From Alphaproteobacteria bacterium UBA3612 (GTDB taxonomy: Bacteria; Pseudomonadota; Alphaproteobacteria; Sphingomonadales; Sphingomonadaceae), in NCBI GenBank assembly GCA_002375465.1, contig DFLT01000007.1, positions 1 through 64,000 of the forward strand: 64,000 bases of DNA, read 5' to 3'. Each line of letters opens with the position of its first letter. Position 1 is the first letter of the stretch. Below are positions 23,162 to 31,448 of the stretch, piece by piece. The notes below the pieces were generated by a model. That model was given only the letters and a program-made list of their open reading frames with translations. It made no database searches and was not told the DNA's origin. The translations under genes and the position numbers were made by a program.

Positions 23162-24242
23162 TACCGTTCGGGCGAAACTCGCCAGTGGACGGGTCGCGAT
23201 CTACCACTACCACAGAGCCTCAGGACGGCGCCTGAAAGGCGAACCGGGGTCGCTCGACTTCATGGCATCGTGGCAGGCCGCAGAGGCCAGCATAACGCGT
23301 TCTAACCGCAACTTCGGCACTCTCCAGCAGGTGATACAGGACTATATCGAATCCAGCGCCTTCACCGGCCTGCGGATGAGTACGCAAAAGGATTATCGCC
23401 GCCAGATTTCGAAGATCGAAAGCGAATATGGGACGGTCCCACTTGAAGGCTTGAACGATCCGGAAATTCGCGCCGACTTCCTGAAGTGGCGCGACAAGCT
23501 CGCAAAGAAATCTCTGAAGCAAGCAGACTACGCAATCGTGATGCTCGGGACGATCCTCTCGTGGGCGCTCGACCAAGGCAGCTATGGCTTGAGGGCCAAC
23601 TATGCCGCCAAGCCGAGGCGGGTTTACCGTCCCGACCGCTCAGAAAAGATATGGCTGGCGGAGCATATCGAGGCTTTCAACAGTGTTGCGCCGCTGGAGC
23701 TTCGCCAAGCGCTCGTACTGGCCACAGAGACCGGACAGCGCAAAGGTGACCTCTTGCGGCTCACATGGGCCGCATTTGACGGTTCACGGCTAAAACTGAA
23801 GCAATCTAAGCGGGACCGGCTTGTCTCCATAAAGACGACGCGTCCGCTCCTGGCGATGCTCGGCACGCTGCCGCGCGGCGCGACTACGATATTGACCGAC
23901 CGGCGCGGCCTGCCGTGGAATCCTAAACACGACTTCTCGAACTTCAATGATCGGTGGCGGCGGGCCATGCACGAAGCGGGGCTTAAGGATAGCGGCCTGC
24001 ACTTCAATGACCTGCGAGGGACGTTCATCACCTCCATGTTTGAGAGTGGCGCCACGGTCGCTGAAGCCGCTGCGATCAGTGGCCACAGCCTCAAATCTGC
24101 GCAGGGGATTCTCGACGCGTATCTTGCTCGGACAGGCCAGCTAGGAGACGGCGCAATCGTGAAGCTAGAAAGCCATCGGGCGGCCTCCGCTGCAAAACGC
24201 CTGCAAAATGCAAAAGGCTGGAACAAACCAAGGCCCACTTAA
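23136..24242 (+). CDS. Tyrosine site-specific integrase
   Basis: The 368-residue protein starts at MKVELTGIN (ATG 23136). An N-terminal arm-binding region and a SAM-like core-binding domain (FGTLQQVIQDYIESSAF ... STQKDYRRQISKIESEYG) precede the catalytic domain. Catalytic residues are visible: Arg in ATETGQRKGDLLRLTW, His-x-x-Arg in LHFNDLRGTFI, the second His in AAISGHSLKSAQ and nucleophile Tyr in ILDAYLARTG. Its 3' end lies 14 bp from the 59-bp att repeat, the normal arrangement for tRNA-targeting integrases. Confidence 0.95.
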   Translation: MKVELTGINTVRAKLASGRVAIYHYHRASGRRLKGEPGSLDFMASWQAAEASITRSNRNFGTLQQVIQDYIESSAFTGLRMSTQKDYRRQISKIESEYGTVPLEGLNDPEIRADFLKWRDKLAKKSLKQADYAIVMLGTILSWALDQGSYGLRANYAAKPRRVYRPDRSEKIWLAEHIEAFNSVAPLELRQALVLATETGQRKGDLLRLTWAAFDGSRLKLKQSKRDRLVSIKTTRPLLAMLGTLPRGATTILTDRRGLPWNPKHDFSNFNDRWRRAMHEAGLKDSGLHFNDLRGTFITSMFESGATVAEAAAISGHSLKSAQGILDAYLARTGQLGDGAIVKLESHRAASAAKRLQNAKGWNKPRPT

Positions 24243-24256
24243 GCCCTTGTTTAATA

Positions 24257-24315
24257 TGGTGCCCGCGGCCGGAATCGAACCGGCATGGGAGAACCTCCCG
24301 AGGGATTTTAAGTCC
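24257..24315 (-). repeat. attR: 59-bp repeat inside tRNA-Leu(UAA)
   Basis: It is identical to 5147-5205. Here it forms the 3' half of the intact tRNA, supplied by the element on integration. The junction with the host lies in the anticodon stem-loop, where strand exchange by tRNA-targeting tyrosine integrases usually takes place. Confidence 0.93.
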
Positions 24316-24344
24316 CTTGCGTCTACCAATTCCGCCACGCGGGC
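24257..24344 (-). tRNA. tRNA-Leu (anticodon UAA), CCA encoded
   Basis: Read on the minus strand, acceptor GCCCGCG (24344-24338) pairs with CGCGGGC (24267-24261), followed by discriminator A and encoded CCA (24259-24257). The anticodon loop is CTTAAAA, giving UAA. The long variable arm (CGGGAGG...CTCCC) is class II as expected for leucine. The T loop is GGTTCGATTCC. The 3' half is also the attachment site of the element on its left. Confidence 0.97.
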
Positions 24345-24476
24345 ACGGGGGGTATTCGGGGCGCGGTCGCCTCGCTAGCGCCGGGGCGGGGTCGCTGTCC
24401 AGCATCGACGAACATTGTCAGGGAACGCCAAGGCCATCTCGCGCGCTCTTGCCGCACGAAACAGGGAGAGCCACCG

Positions 24477-25277
24477 ATGGAACGCGTTACCCGTCTGCAG
24501 ACATTTGCCCGTATCGGATATTTGGCGAGGGGCATCGTCTATATTTTGCTTGGCTATTTCGCGCTGACGACGGCGGGCTCCGGCGGCACGACCGGCGTTC
24601 TGCAACAGATCGAGGAAATGCCCGCGGGCGGCATTTTGCTGGGCCTCGTCGGTATCGGCCTTCTGGGTTACGGTATTTTCCGCCTGTACGGCGCCATGAT
24701 CGATCTGGAAGGACATGGTACGGACGCCAAGGGGATCGGCACCAGGGTCGGCCATGCCGCCAGCGGTTTTGCGCACCTGTTCCTGGGCTATTACGCCTTG
24801 TCAGCGGCCACCGGCACGGATTCTGGCGGCGGCGGGGGCGGCAATACCGAGGGTGAAGCAGCGTCGACACTTGTGTCCATGCCCGGCGGAACATTCGTTC
24901 TGGGCCTGATCGGCATCGGGTTCCTGCTGGCCGCGCTCAATCAGGTGCGAAAGGCGATAAGCGGCAATTTCATGTACCTGCTGGACGCCGACGCGCCGAG
25001 CTTCACCAAGCATGTGGGACGTGCGGGCTATGCCGCCCGTGCCGTCGTTTTTGCCATTCTGGGCTGGACCATTGCGGGCGCGGCGTGGGGCGGCGACGCG
25101 TCCGAGGTTGGCGGCATCGGACAGGTGCTGAACGACCTGCGTGGTATGGGCTGGGCCTATCAATTGGTTGCGGCCGGCCTCTTGCTGTTCGGCGTCTTCA
25201 GCCTGGTAATGGCACGCTATCGCACCATTCGCGACGAGGATGTTATTGCAAGATTAAAGGCGGAAGTCCGTAGCTAG
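24477..25277 (+). CDS. DUF1206 membrane protein
   Basis: The 266-residue protein is built of three repeats of a two-helix unit of about 80 residues. Each repeat opens with a G-x-x-A-R/H-G-x-x-y/F motif (IGYLARGIVYILLGYFAL, VGHAASGFAHLFLGYYAL, AGYAARAVVFAILGW). Six membrane helices are expected. The family is widespread in bacteria and has no assigned function. A Gly-rich loop (GGGGGGN) follows the second unit. It is the first core-like gene after the tRNA. Confidence 0.88.
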   Translation: MERVTRLQTFARIGYLARGIVYILLGYFALTTAGSGGTTGVLQQIEEMPAGGILLGLVGIGLLGYGIFRLYGAMIDLEGHGTDAKGIGTRVGHAASGFAHLFLGYYALSAATGTDSGGGGGGNTEGEAASTLVSMPGGTFVLGLIGIGFLLAALNQVRKAISGNFMYLLDADAPSFTKHVGRAGYAARAVVFAILGWTIAGAAWGGDASEVGGIGQVLNDLRGMGWAYQLVAAGLLLFGVFSLVMARYRTIRDEDVIARLKAEVRS

Positions 25278-25309
25278 CCGCCGCCAGTATCGTTAATGAT
25301 CTGCAACAT

Positions 25310-25978
25310 ATGTGGACGCTGCATCAATTCCCTCTCTGCCCCTTTTCGCGCAAGGTGCGCATAGTCATGGCGGAAAAGGGCGTCGATTTTCAAATAGCGA
25401 CCGAATATCCGTGGGAACGGTCGGACGCGCTGATGGATATGAACCGGGCGGGGCAGACGCCTGTCCTGACCGGCGAGCGGGTGGCGCCGATCCCGGATTC
25501 CATGGCGATCTGCGAATATTTCGAGGAAACGGTGGAAAAGGTGCCGCTGATGGGGTCCGGCCCCGCCGCGCGGGCGGAGGTCAGGCGGCTGACCGCCTGG
25601 TTCGACCAGAAATTCTATGCCGAGGCAGTCAATTTGCTGCTGGCCGAGCGGATGTACAAGCGCATCGTTTTAAAGGCACCGCCCGATTCCGCGGCCCTGC
25701 GCGTGGCGGCGAAGGGCGTGGCGCAGCATCTCGATTATCTGGAATATCTGCTGGGCGAGCGGCGCTGGCTGGCAGGATCCAGCTTCAGCCTAGCCGACAT
25801 CGCCGCCGTCGCGCAGCTGTCCGTTGCGGACTATCTGTCCGGCGTCGACTGGCGCGGGTTTCCCGACACGAAAACCTGGTATGCCACGGTCAAATCGCGC
25901 CGCAGCGTGCGCGCCTTGCTGCCAGAGCGGATGCAGGGGCTGAGCCCGCCCGCGCATTACGACAAGCTGGATTTCTGA
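25310..25978 (+). CDS. Glutathione S-transferase family protein
   Basis: The 222-residue protein has a thioredoxin-fold N-terminal domain with LHQFPLCPFSRKVRI, where CPFS lies at the active site, and the cis-Pro segment AGQTPVLTG with glutathione-binding PDSMAICEYFEE. The helical C-terminal domain holds the family signature AGSSFSLADIAAVAQLSVADYL. It probably conjugates or reduces small electrophiles in the cytosol. The gene is 32 bp from DUF1206 and may share its transcript. Confidence 0.9.
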   Translation: MWTLHQFPLCPFSRKVRIVMAEKGVDFQIATEYPWERSDALMDMNRAGQTPVLTGERVAPIPDSMAICEYFEETVEKVPLMGSGPAARAEVRRLTAWFDQKFYAEAVNLLLAERMYKRIVLKAPPDSAALRVAAKGVAQHLDYLEYLLGERRWLAGSSFSLADIAAVAQLSVADYLSGVDWRGFPDTKTWYATVKSRRSVRALLPERMQGLSPPAHYDKLDF

Positions 25979-26081
25979 AACGCGGTTTCCTGCCGCGGTG
26001 ACCCGCGACAGGGAAATTGTTCTCTTTTGCCGAAAGGTTCGGTAACCCGCTGCGCTGGCTGAGGGGGGCGAGGGGAGTAAG

Positions 26082-26336
26082 ATGACCACGGCAAATGCAT
26101 CCGCCTATTGGCGCGCAAATTTACGGCTTCTCTGCGGCCTCTTGGCCGTCTGGTTCGCGGTATCGTTCGGGGCGGGCATTATTTTTCGCGATGCGCTGGA
26201 CCGTTTCAATATCGGCGGCTACCCGCTGGGCTTCTGGTTCGCGCAGCAGGGGTCGATCTATGCCTTCGTGATCCTGATCTTCGTCTATGTCATCGCCATG
26301 CGGCGGCTGGACCGGAAGTTCGGGGCGGGCGAATAA
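26082..26336 (+). CDS. DUF4212 small subunit of a sodium/solute symporter
   Basis: The 84-residue protein has two membrane helices (LLCGLLAVWFAVSFGAGI and GSIYAFVILIFVYVIAMRRLDRKF) and the family motif YPLGFWFAQQGSI. Such subunits always precede a large SSS-family permease. The stop TAA overlaps the start of that gene (TAATG), so the two are coupled. Confidence 0.93.
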   Translation: MTTANASAYWRANLRLLCGLLAVWFAVSFGAGIIFRDALDRFNIGGYPLGFWFAQQGSIYAFVILIFVYVIAMRRLDRKFGAGE

Positions 26337-28078
26337 TGGCGACGCAGACGCTGATCTACATCTTCGTCGGTCTGAGCTTTGCGCTGTATATCGGCATCGC
26401 GCTGTGGTCGCGGGCAAAATCCACCAGCGAATTTTATGTGGCAGGCGGCGGCGTCCACCCGGTCGTCAATGGCATGGCGACGGCGGCCGACTGGATGTCG
26501 GCGGCCAGCTTCCTGTCGATGGCGGGCCTGATCGCCTTTCTGGGCTATGATGGCAGCGTCTATCTGATGGGTTGGACCGGCGGCTATGTGCTGCTGGCTT
26601 TGTTGCTGGCCCCGTATCTGAGAAAATTCGGGCAGTTCACGGTGCCGGATTTCATCGGCACGCGCTATTATTCGCGCACCGCCCGCGTGGTCGCGGTCGT
26701 CTGCCTGATCTTTGTCAGCTTTACCTATATCGCCGGACAGATGCGCGGGGTCGGCATTGTCTTTTCCCGTTTTCTGGATGTCCCCATCGATCTGGGCGTC
26801 ATCATCGGCATGGGGATCGTGTTCATCTATGCCGTTTTGGGCGGGATGAAGGGCATTACCTATACGCAGGTGGCGCAATATTGTGTGTTGATCTTTGCCT
26901 ATCTGGTGCCGGCGATCTTCATCAGTTTCATGGTCACCGGCAATCCGGTGCCGCAGCTGGGCCTGGGCAGCGAGGTGACGGGCGAGGGCGTGTTCATGCT
27001 GCAGAAGCTGAACGCCACGCTGACCGATCTGGGGTTCGCCGAATATACGTCCGGCACGAAGTCGACGCTGGACGTCTTTTGCATCACCGCCGCCCTGATG
27101 GTGGGAACGGCGGGCCTACCCCATGTCATCGTGCGGTTCTTTACCGTGCCGAAAGCGTCGGACGCGCGTATTTCGGCGGGCTGGGCGCTGGTCTTCATTG
27201 CGCTGCTTTATACGACGGCGCCCGCCGTCAGCGCCTTTGCGCGACTGACCTTTACTGAGGCGGTGAACGAAACAGCCTATACGGACCTGCCAGCCTGGTT
27301 CTCCAACTGGGAAGCCAATGGCCTGATCGCCTTTGCCGACAAGAATGATGACGGGGTCGTGCAATATCGTGCCGGCGAGGCGCTGGAGGGCGCGCCGGTC
27401 TATATGGACCAGGCGGGCGCATCGGGCGAACGGGGCGTCGCCAACCCGTCGGCCGGGGAGAACGAGGTCTTCGTCGACCAGGATATCATGGTGCTGGCCC
27501 TGCCGGAGATCGCGCAGCTGCCCGGATGGGTGATCGCGCTGGTTGCGGCAGGGGGGCTGGCGGCGGCCCTGTCGACTGCGGCGGGGCTGTTGCTGGTCAT
27601 TTCCACGGCGGTCAGTCACGACCTGCTGAAGAAGACCTTTCGCCCGGATATTTCGGATCGTGGAGAATTGCGCGCCGCGCGCCTGGCCGCGACGGCGGCG
27701 ATTCTGGTGGCGGGGTTGCTGGGTATTTATCCGCCCGGCTGGGTCGCGCAGGTCGTCGCCTTTGCCTTTGGCCTGGCGGCGGCATCCTTGTTTCCGGCAA
27801 TCCTGATGGGGATTTTTTCGCGCCGCATGAATCGGGAAGGGGCGATTGCGGGAATGGTCACCGGTCTGGTGTTCACCTTCGCCTATATCGTCTGGTTCAA
27901 ATTTGCCGCGCCGGAAACGAATGACGCCGCCCACTGGTTGTTCGGCATTTCTCCTGAGGGGATCGGGGTTGTCGGCATGGTGCTGAATTTCGCAATTGCC
28001 GTTGCCGTCGCGCGCATGACTGCGCCGCCGCCGGAGGAAGTGGATTTGCTGGTGGATCGAATCCGCGTCCCGGAATGA
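26336..28078 (+). CDS. Cation/acetate symporter (SSS family, VC_2705 type)
   Basis: The 580-residue permease probably imports acetate or another short monocarboxylate with Na+. ATG 26336 overlaps the DUF4212 stop. SSS motifs are visible: FYVAGGGVHPVVNGMATAADWMSAASFL, VPDFIGTRYYSRTAR, GGMKGITYTQVAQY and GGLAAALSTAAGLLLVISTAVSHDL (all read in pieces). About 12-13 helices are expected. A long extracytoplasmic insertion (residues about 308-400) contains D335-K-N-D-D-G, a calcium-loop-like DxNxDG, as in some VC_2705 members. Confidence 0.92.
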   Translation: MATQTLIYIFVGLSFALYIGIALWSRAKSTSEFYVAGGGVHPVVNGMATAADWMSAASFLSMAGLIAFLGYDGSVYLMGWTGGYVLLALLLAPYLRKFGQFTVPDFIGTRYYSRTARVVAVVCLIFVSFTYIAGQMRGVGIVFSRFLDVPIDLGVIIGMGIVFIYAVLGGMKGITYTQVAQYCVLIFAYLVPAIFISFMVTGNPVPQLGLGSEVTGEGVFMLQKLNATLTDLGFAEYTSGTKSTLDVFCITAALMVGTAGLPHVIVRFFTVPKASDARISAGWALVFIALLYTTAPAVSAFARLTFTEAVNETAYTDLPAWFSNWEANGLIAFADKNDDGVVQYRAGEALEGAPVYMDQAGASGERGVANPSAGENEVFVDQDIMVLALPEIAQLPGWVIALVAAGGLAAALSTAAGLLLVISTAVSHDLLKKTFRPDISDRGELRAARLAATAAILVAGLLGIYPPGWVAQVVAFAFGLAAASLFPAILMGIFSRRMNREGAIAGMVTGLVFTFAYIVWFKFAAPETNDAAHWLFGISPEGIGVVGMVLNFAIAVAVARMTAPPPEEVDLLVDRIRVPE

Positions 28079-28091
28079 CGAGCGACGATCG

Positions 28092-31000
28092 CTAGTGGAA
28101 ATCGCGCGATTTGGGGATGATGCTGACATTGCGGGGATGGCGGCCGACATTCGAGGGCAGGGGGCTGGCGACATGATCGCCGCGCGCCAAGTCGGATTTC
28201 AGAAGATCATCGGACAGGTGGCTCAGCCGCGCCGTATCGTCGATCATTCGGTTCGCAATGACGTGGATCACTGCATCATCCATCTGCACTGTCCCCTCCA
28301 CCGCCATCAGCCGCGCACCCATGACGATCTTGCGGTGTTTTTTTAGTGCGTCCGGCCAGACGACCAGATTCACGACGCCCGTTTCATCCTCTAAGGTGAT
28401 GAACACAACGCCCTTTGCGCTGCCCGGCCGCTGCCGAATCAGCACGATGCCGCTGACCGAGACGCGCTGGTTGAAACGGCATTGCCGCAGGTCCGCCGCC
28501 CGGGTGAAACCGCGGGCGGAATAATCGCCGCGCAGGAACTGCATCGGGTGCGCCTTTAAGGAGAGGCGTGTCGTCTGATAATCGGCCACAACATGTTCGC
28601 TGAGCGGCATGGCGGGCAGCAATATGGGAACGTCCGCGCCCTCGTCGCGGCTGTCGGTATGGGTGAAGAGCGGCAGGTCGGGCGCGTTTTTCAGGGTGCG
28701 GGCATCCCATAGTGCGGCGCGGCGGTCCTTTCCCAAGGAACGAAAGGTATCGGCAGCGGCAAGAATCTGGATGGCGGGAACGCCGAGGCCGGCGCGGGTA
28801 CGCACCTCCTCCACCGTTTCATAAGGGGATCCGCGCGCCGCCAGCAGCCGGGCGGCGTCTGCCGCCTTAAACCCGTCGATCTGACGCAGACCGAGGCGGA
28901 CGACGGCCCCTCCGTTTCGGGAAGAGAGGGGGGCAATCACGGTGGAATCCCAATCCGACATGTTCACATCGGGGGCCAGCACCGTCACGCCATGTTCGCG
29001 CGCATCGCGCACGATCTGAGCGGGCGCATAAAATCCCATGGGCTGAGAATTGAGAAGCGCCGCGCAGAAGATCGCCGGATGGTGGCATTTGATCCAGCTG
29101 GACACATAAACGAGGTGGGCAAAGCTGGCAGCATGGCTTTCCGGAAAGCCATATTCGCCAAAACCCTCGATCTGGCTGAAACAACGGGCGGCGAATTCCG
29201 GATTGTAGCCGCGTTCGACCATGCGCCCGACCATCTTTTCCTTATGTTCCGACACCATCCCGCGAGAGCGGAAGGTGGCCATCGCCTTTCTCAGCTTGTT
29301 CGCCTCAGCGGGGGAAAAGCATGCGGCGGTCATGGCGATCTTCATCGCCTGTTCCTGAAAGATGGGCACGCCCAGCGTTCGTTTCAGGATATTCTTCAGT
29401 TCATCCGGATCATGTTGGGGGCCGGGGGTGGGATAGACGGTCGGCTCCTTGCCCTGGCGGCGGCGCAGATAAGGATGCACCATGTCGCCCTGTATAGGGC
29501 CGGGCCTGACAATGGCGACCTGAATGACCAGATCGTAGAATTCGCGTGGTTTCAGGCGCGGCAGCATGTTCATCTGCGCACGGCTTTCCACCTGAAATAC
29601 GCCAAGGGAATCGCCGGCGCACAGCATGTCGTAAACGGCCTCGTCTTCCTGATCGACGGTGGCAAGCGTGTAGCGGCGGCCATGCTGCGCCTCGATAAGG
29701 TCAAAGCATTTGCGGATGCAGGTCAGCATGCCAAGCGCCAGCACATCGACCTTCATGATGCCCAGCGCCTCTATATCGTCCTTGTCCCATTCGATGAAGC
29801 TGCGGTCCGGCATGGCGCCATTGCCGATGGGAACGGTCTGGGTCAGCGGTTCCCGCGTCAGGATGAAGCCGCCGACATGCTGTGACAAATGGCGCGGCAT
29901 GCCGATCAGCTGATCCGCCAGCCATATGGTGCGTTTCAGATGCGGGTCGTTGAGGTCGAGCCCGGCTTCCTTCACCTTGTCCTCATCGACTTCCGATCCC
30001 CAGCTGCCCCAGACTGTCCTGGCCAGCGCGGCGGTCACGTCCTCCGACAGGCCCATGACCTTGCCCACTTCGCGGATAGCCATGCGCGGTCGATAATGAA
30101 TGACGGTGGCACACAGTCCGGCGCGGTCGCGGCCATAGCGTTGATAGATGTGCTGGATGATTTCCTCGCGCCGCTCATGTTCGAAATCGACGTCGATATC
30201 GGGCGGCTCCTTGCGCTCCTCCGATATGAAGCGTTCGAACAAAAGCTCCGTCGTCGCCGGATCGACGGAGGTGATGCCCAGACAGTAGCAGACCGCGCTG
30301 TTCGCCGCCGATCCGCGGCCCTGGCACAATATCCCGACCCCGCGCGCATAGGCGACGATGTCGTTGATGGTCAGGAAATAGCGCGCAAAGCCCATCTTTG
30401 CGATCAGCCCCAGTTCCTTGTGCAGCAGTTTGTCGACCTTTGCCGGTATGCCGTCTGGATACCGGCCCTTCGCCCCCGCCCAGCTGAGGTCGGAAAGATG
30501 GGCGTCGGGCGTTTTGCCGCCGGGGACGCTTTCTTCCGGATATTCATATTTCAGTTCGTCCAGGCTGAAGGTGCAGGCATCGGCGATGCGGCGGGTCTGG
30601 CGGATGGCATCGGGCCAGTCCGCGAACAGGCGTATGATTTCGGCGGGCGGCTTCAGATAGCGTTCGCCATTCTGGTCGAGGAGATCGCCTGCCGTCGCCA
30701 CCGTCACCTTTTCACGGATACAGGTCATCACGTCCTGCAGCGGGCGGCGCGACGGACAATGATAATGCACGTCATTGGTGGCCAGCAATTTCAGACCGTG
30801 CGCCTGCGCCAGCCCGGCCAGCCGCCCGATCCGTGCCCGGTCATCGTCGCGATAGCGAAACGCTGCCGCGACATGCCCCAGCATGGGGAGCGCGGACAGG
30901 CGCGGCAGGTCGGCCGCGAACGCATCCAGATCCTCACCCGGAATGGCGATCAGAAAAATGTCGCGGGTCAGCGCCCTTGCCACGTCGGACAGCCGCACAT

Positions 31001-31403
31001 GGCATGCGCCCTTTGCCTGCCAGCCCCCGTCTGCATCGGTCATCTTGCCCGCAGACAAAAGATGGCAGAGGTCGCCATAGGCTGCACGGCTGCGGGGATA
31101 GGCGTACAGCGACGGCGCATCCATCAGATCCAGGCGGCAGCCGATGACGGGCGTCATCTTCGCCGTTTTCGCCTCACTATGCAGACGCACCACGCCAGCC
31201 ATGCTGTTGCGATCGGCAATGCCCAGCGCGTCATAGCCGAGGGCATAGGCGGTGGTGACGAAGTCGATCGGATCCGATGCGCCGCACAGGAAAGAGAAAC
31301 TGGTGGTCAGCCCCAGTTCCACGAACTGCCCGCGCGGATTGGGCACAAATGTATCGGATGCGCTGAGCGTCCGCTTATCGGGCGTGGTCGGTGCATCAGG
31401 CAT
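28092..31403 (-). CDS. dnaE2: Error-prone DNA polymerase III alpha, DnaE2
   Basis: The 1103-residue C-family polymerase carries out mutagenic translesion synthesis with ImuA and ImuB during the SOS response. The PHP domain is at the N terminus (FVELGLTTSFSFLCGAS...). The polymerase active site PDIDVDFEHE is at residues 401-410 with Asp404 and Asp406. HVGGFILTREPLTQ and ESHAASFAHLVYVSSW are further family segments. The C-terminal OB domain follows (VSGIVLIRQRPGSAKGVVFITLEDE). DnaE2 rather than replicative DnaE is indicated by the imuA-imuB-dnaE2 order. Gap to imuB is 45 bp. Confidence 0.97.
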   Translation of the reverse strand: MPDAPTTPDKRTLSASDTFVPNPRGQFVELGLTTSFSFLCGASDPIDFVTTAYALGYDALGIADRNSMAGVVRLHSEAKTAKMTPVIGCRLDLMDAPSLYAYPRSRAAYGDLCHLLSAGKMTDADGGWQAKGACHVRLSDVARALTRDIFLIAIPGEDLDAFAADLPRLSALPMLGHVAAAFRYRDDDRARIGRLAGLAQAHGLKLLATNDVHYHCPSRRPLQDVMTCIREKVTVATAGDLLDQNGERYLKPPAEIIRLFADWPDAIRQTRRIADACTFSLDELKYEYPEESVPGGKTPDAHLSDLSWAGAKGRYPDGIPAKVDKLLHKELGLIAKMGFARYFLTINDIVAYARGVGILCQGRGSAANSAVCYCLGITSVDPATTELLFERFISEERKEPPDIDVDFEHERREEIIQHIYQRYGRDRAGLCATVIHYRPRMAIREVGKVMGLSEDVTAALARTVWGSWGSEVDEDKVKEAGLDLNDPHLKRTIWLADQLIGMPRHLSQHVGGFILTREPLTQTVPIGNGAMPDRSFIEWDKDDIEALGIMKVDVLALGMLTCIRKCFDLIEAQHGRRYTLATVDQEDEAVYDMLCAGDSLGVFQVESRAQMNMLPRLKPREFYDLVIQVAIVRPGPIQGDMVHPYLRRRQGKEPTVYPTPGPQHDPDELKNILKRTLGVPIFQEQAMKIAMTAACFSPAEANKLRKAMATFRSRGMVSEHKEKMVGRMVERGYNPEFAARCFSQIEGFGEYGFPESHAASFAHLVYVSSWIKCHHPAIFCAALLNSQPMGFYAPAQIVRDAREHGVTVLAPDVNMSDWDSTVIAPLSSRNGGAVVRLGLRQIDGFKAADAARLLAARGSPYETVEEVRTRAGLGVPAIQILAAADTFRSLGKDRRAALWDARTLKNAPDLPLFTHTDSRDEGADVPILLPAMPLSEHVVADYQTTRLSLKAHPMQFLRGDYSARGFTRAADLRQCRFNQRVSVSGIVLIRQRPGSAKGVVFITLEDETGVVNLVVWPDALKKHRKIVMGARLMAVEGTVQMDDAVIHVIANRMIDDTARLSHLSDDLLKSDLARGDHVASPLPSNVGRHPRNVSIIPKSRDFH

Positions 31404-31448
31404 GGCGCATTACCCGCATGGGAATGCCGCGCCTGGCAGGGCATCTTG

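Larger units (their letters stand above)
5147..24315. mobile_element. Integrated phage-derived element (about 19.1 kb) in tRNA-Leu(UAA)
   Basis: The element is delimited by the 59-bp direct repeats and has a tyrosine integrase facing the intact tRNA at the right end. It contains a replication module (primase, DUF3987), an AlpA-like HTH protein, a divergent regulator switch, a serine recombinase, cargo genes, a partial morphogenesis module (DUF2213, tape measure, tail-associated genes) and a toxin-antitoxin pair. Terminase, portal, capsid, tail-tube and lysis genes are not seen. It is therefore either a defective prophage or an element that depends on a helper phage. Confidence 0.85.

Noticed and set aside
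26108..26335. An upstream start for the symporter at 26108
   Set aside because: It would be translated out of frame through the DUF4212 gene, and the SSS family begins at 26336.
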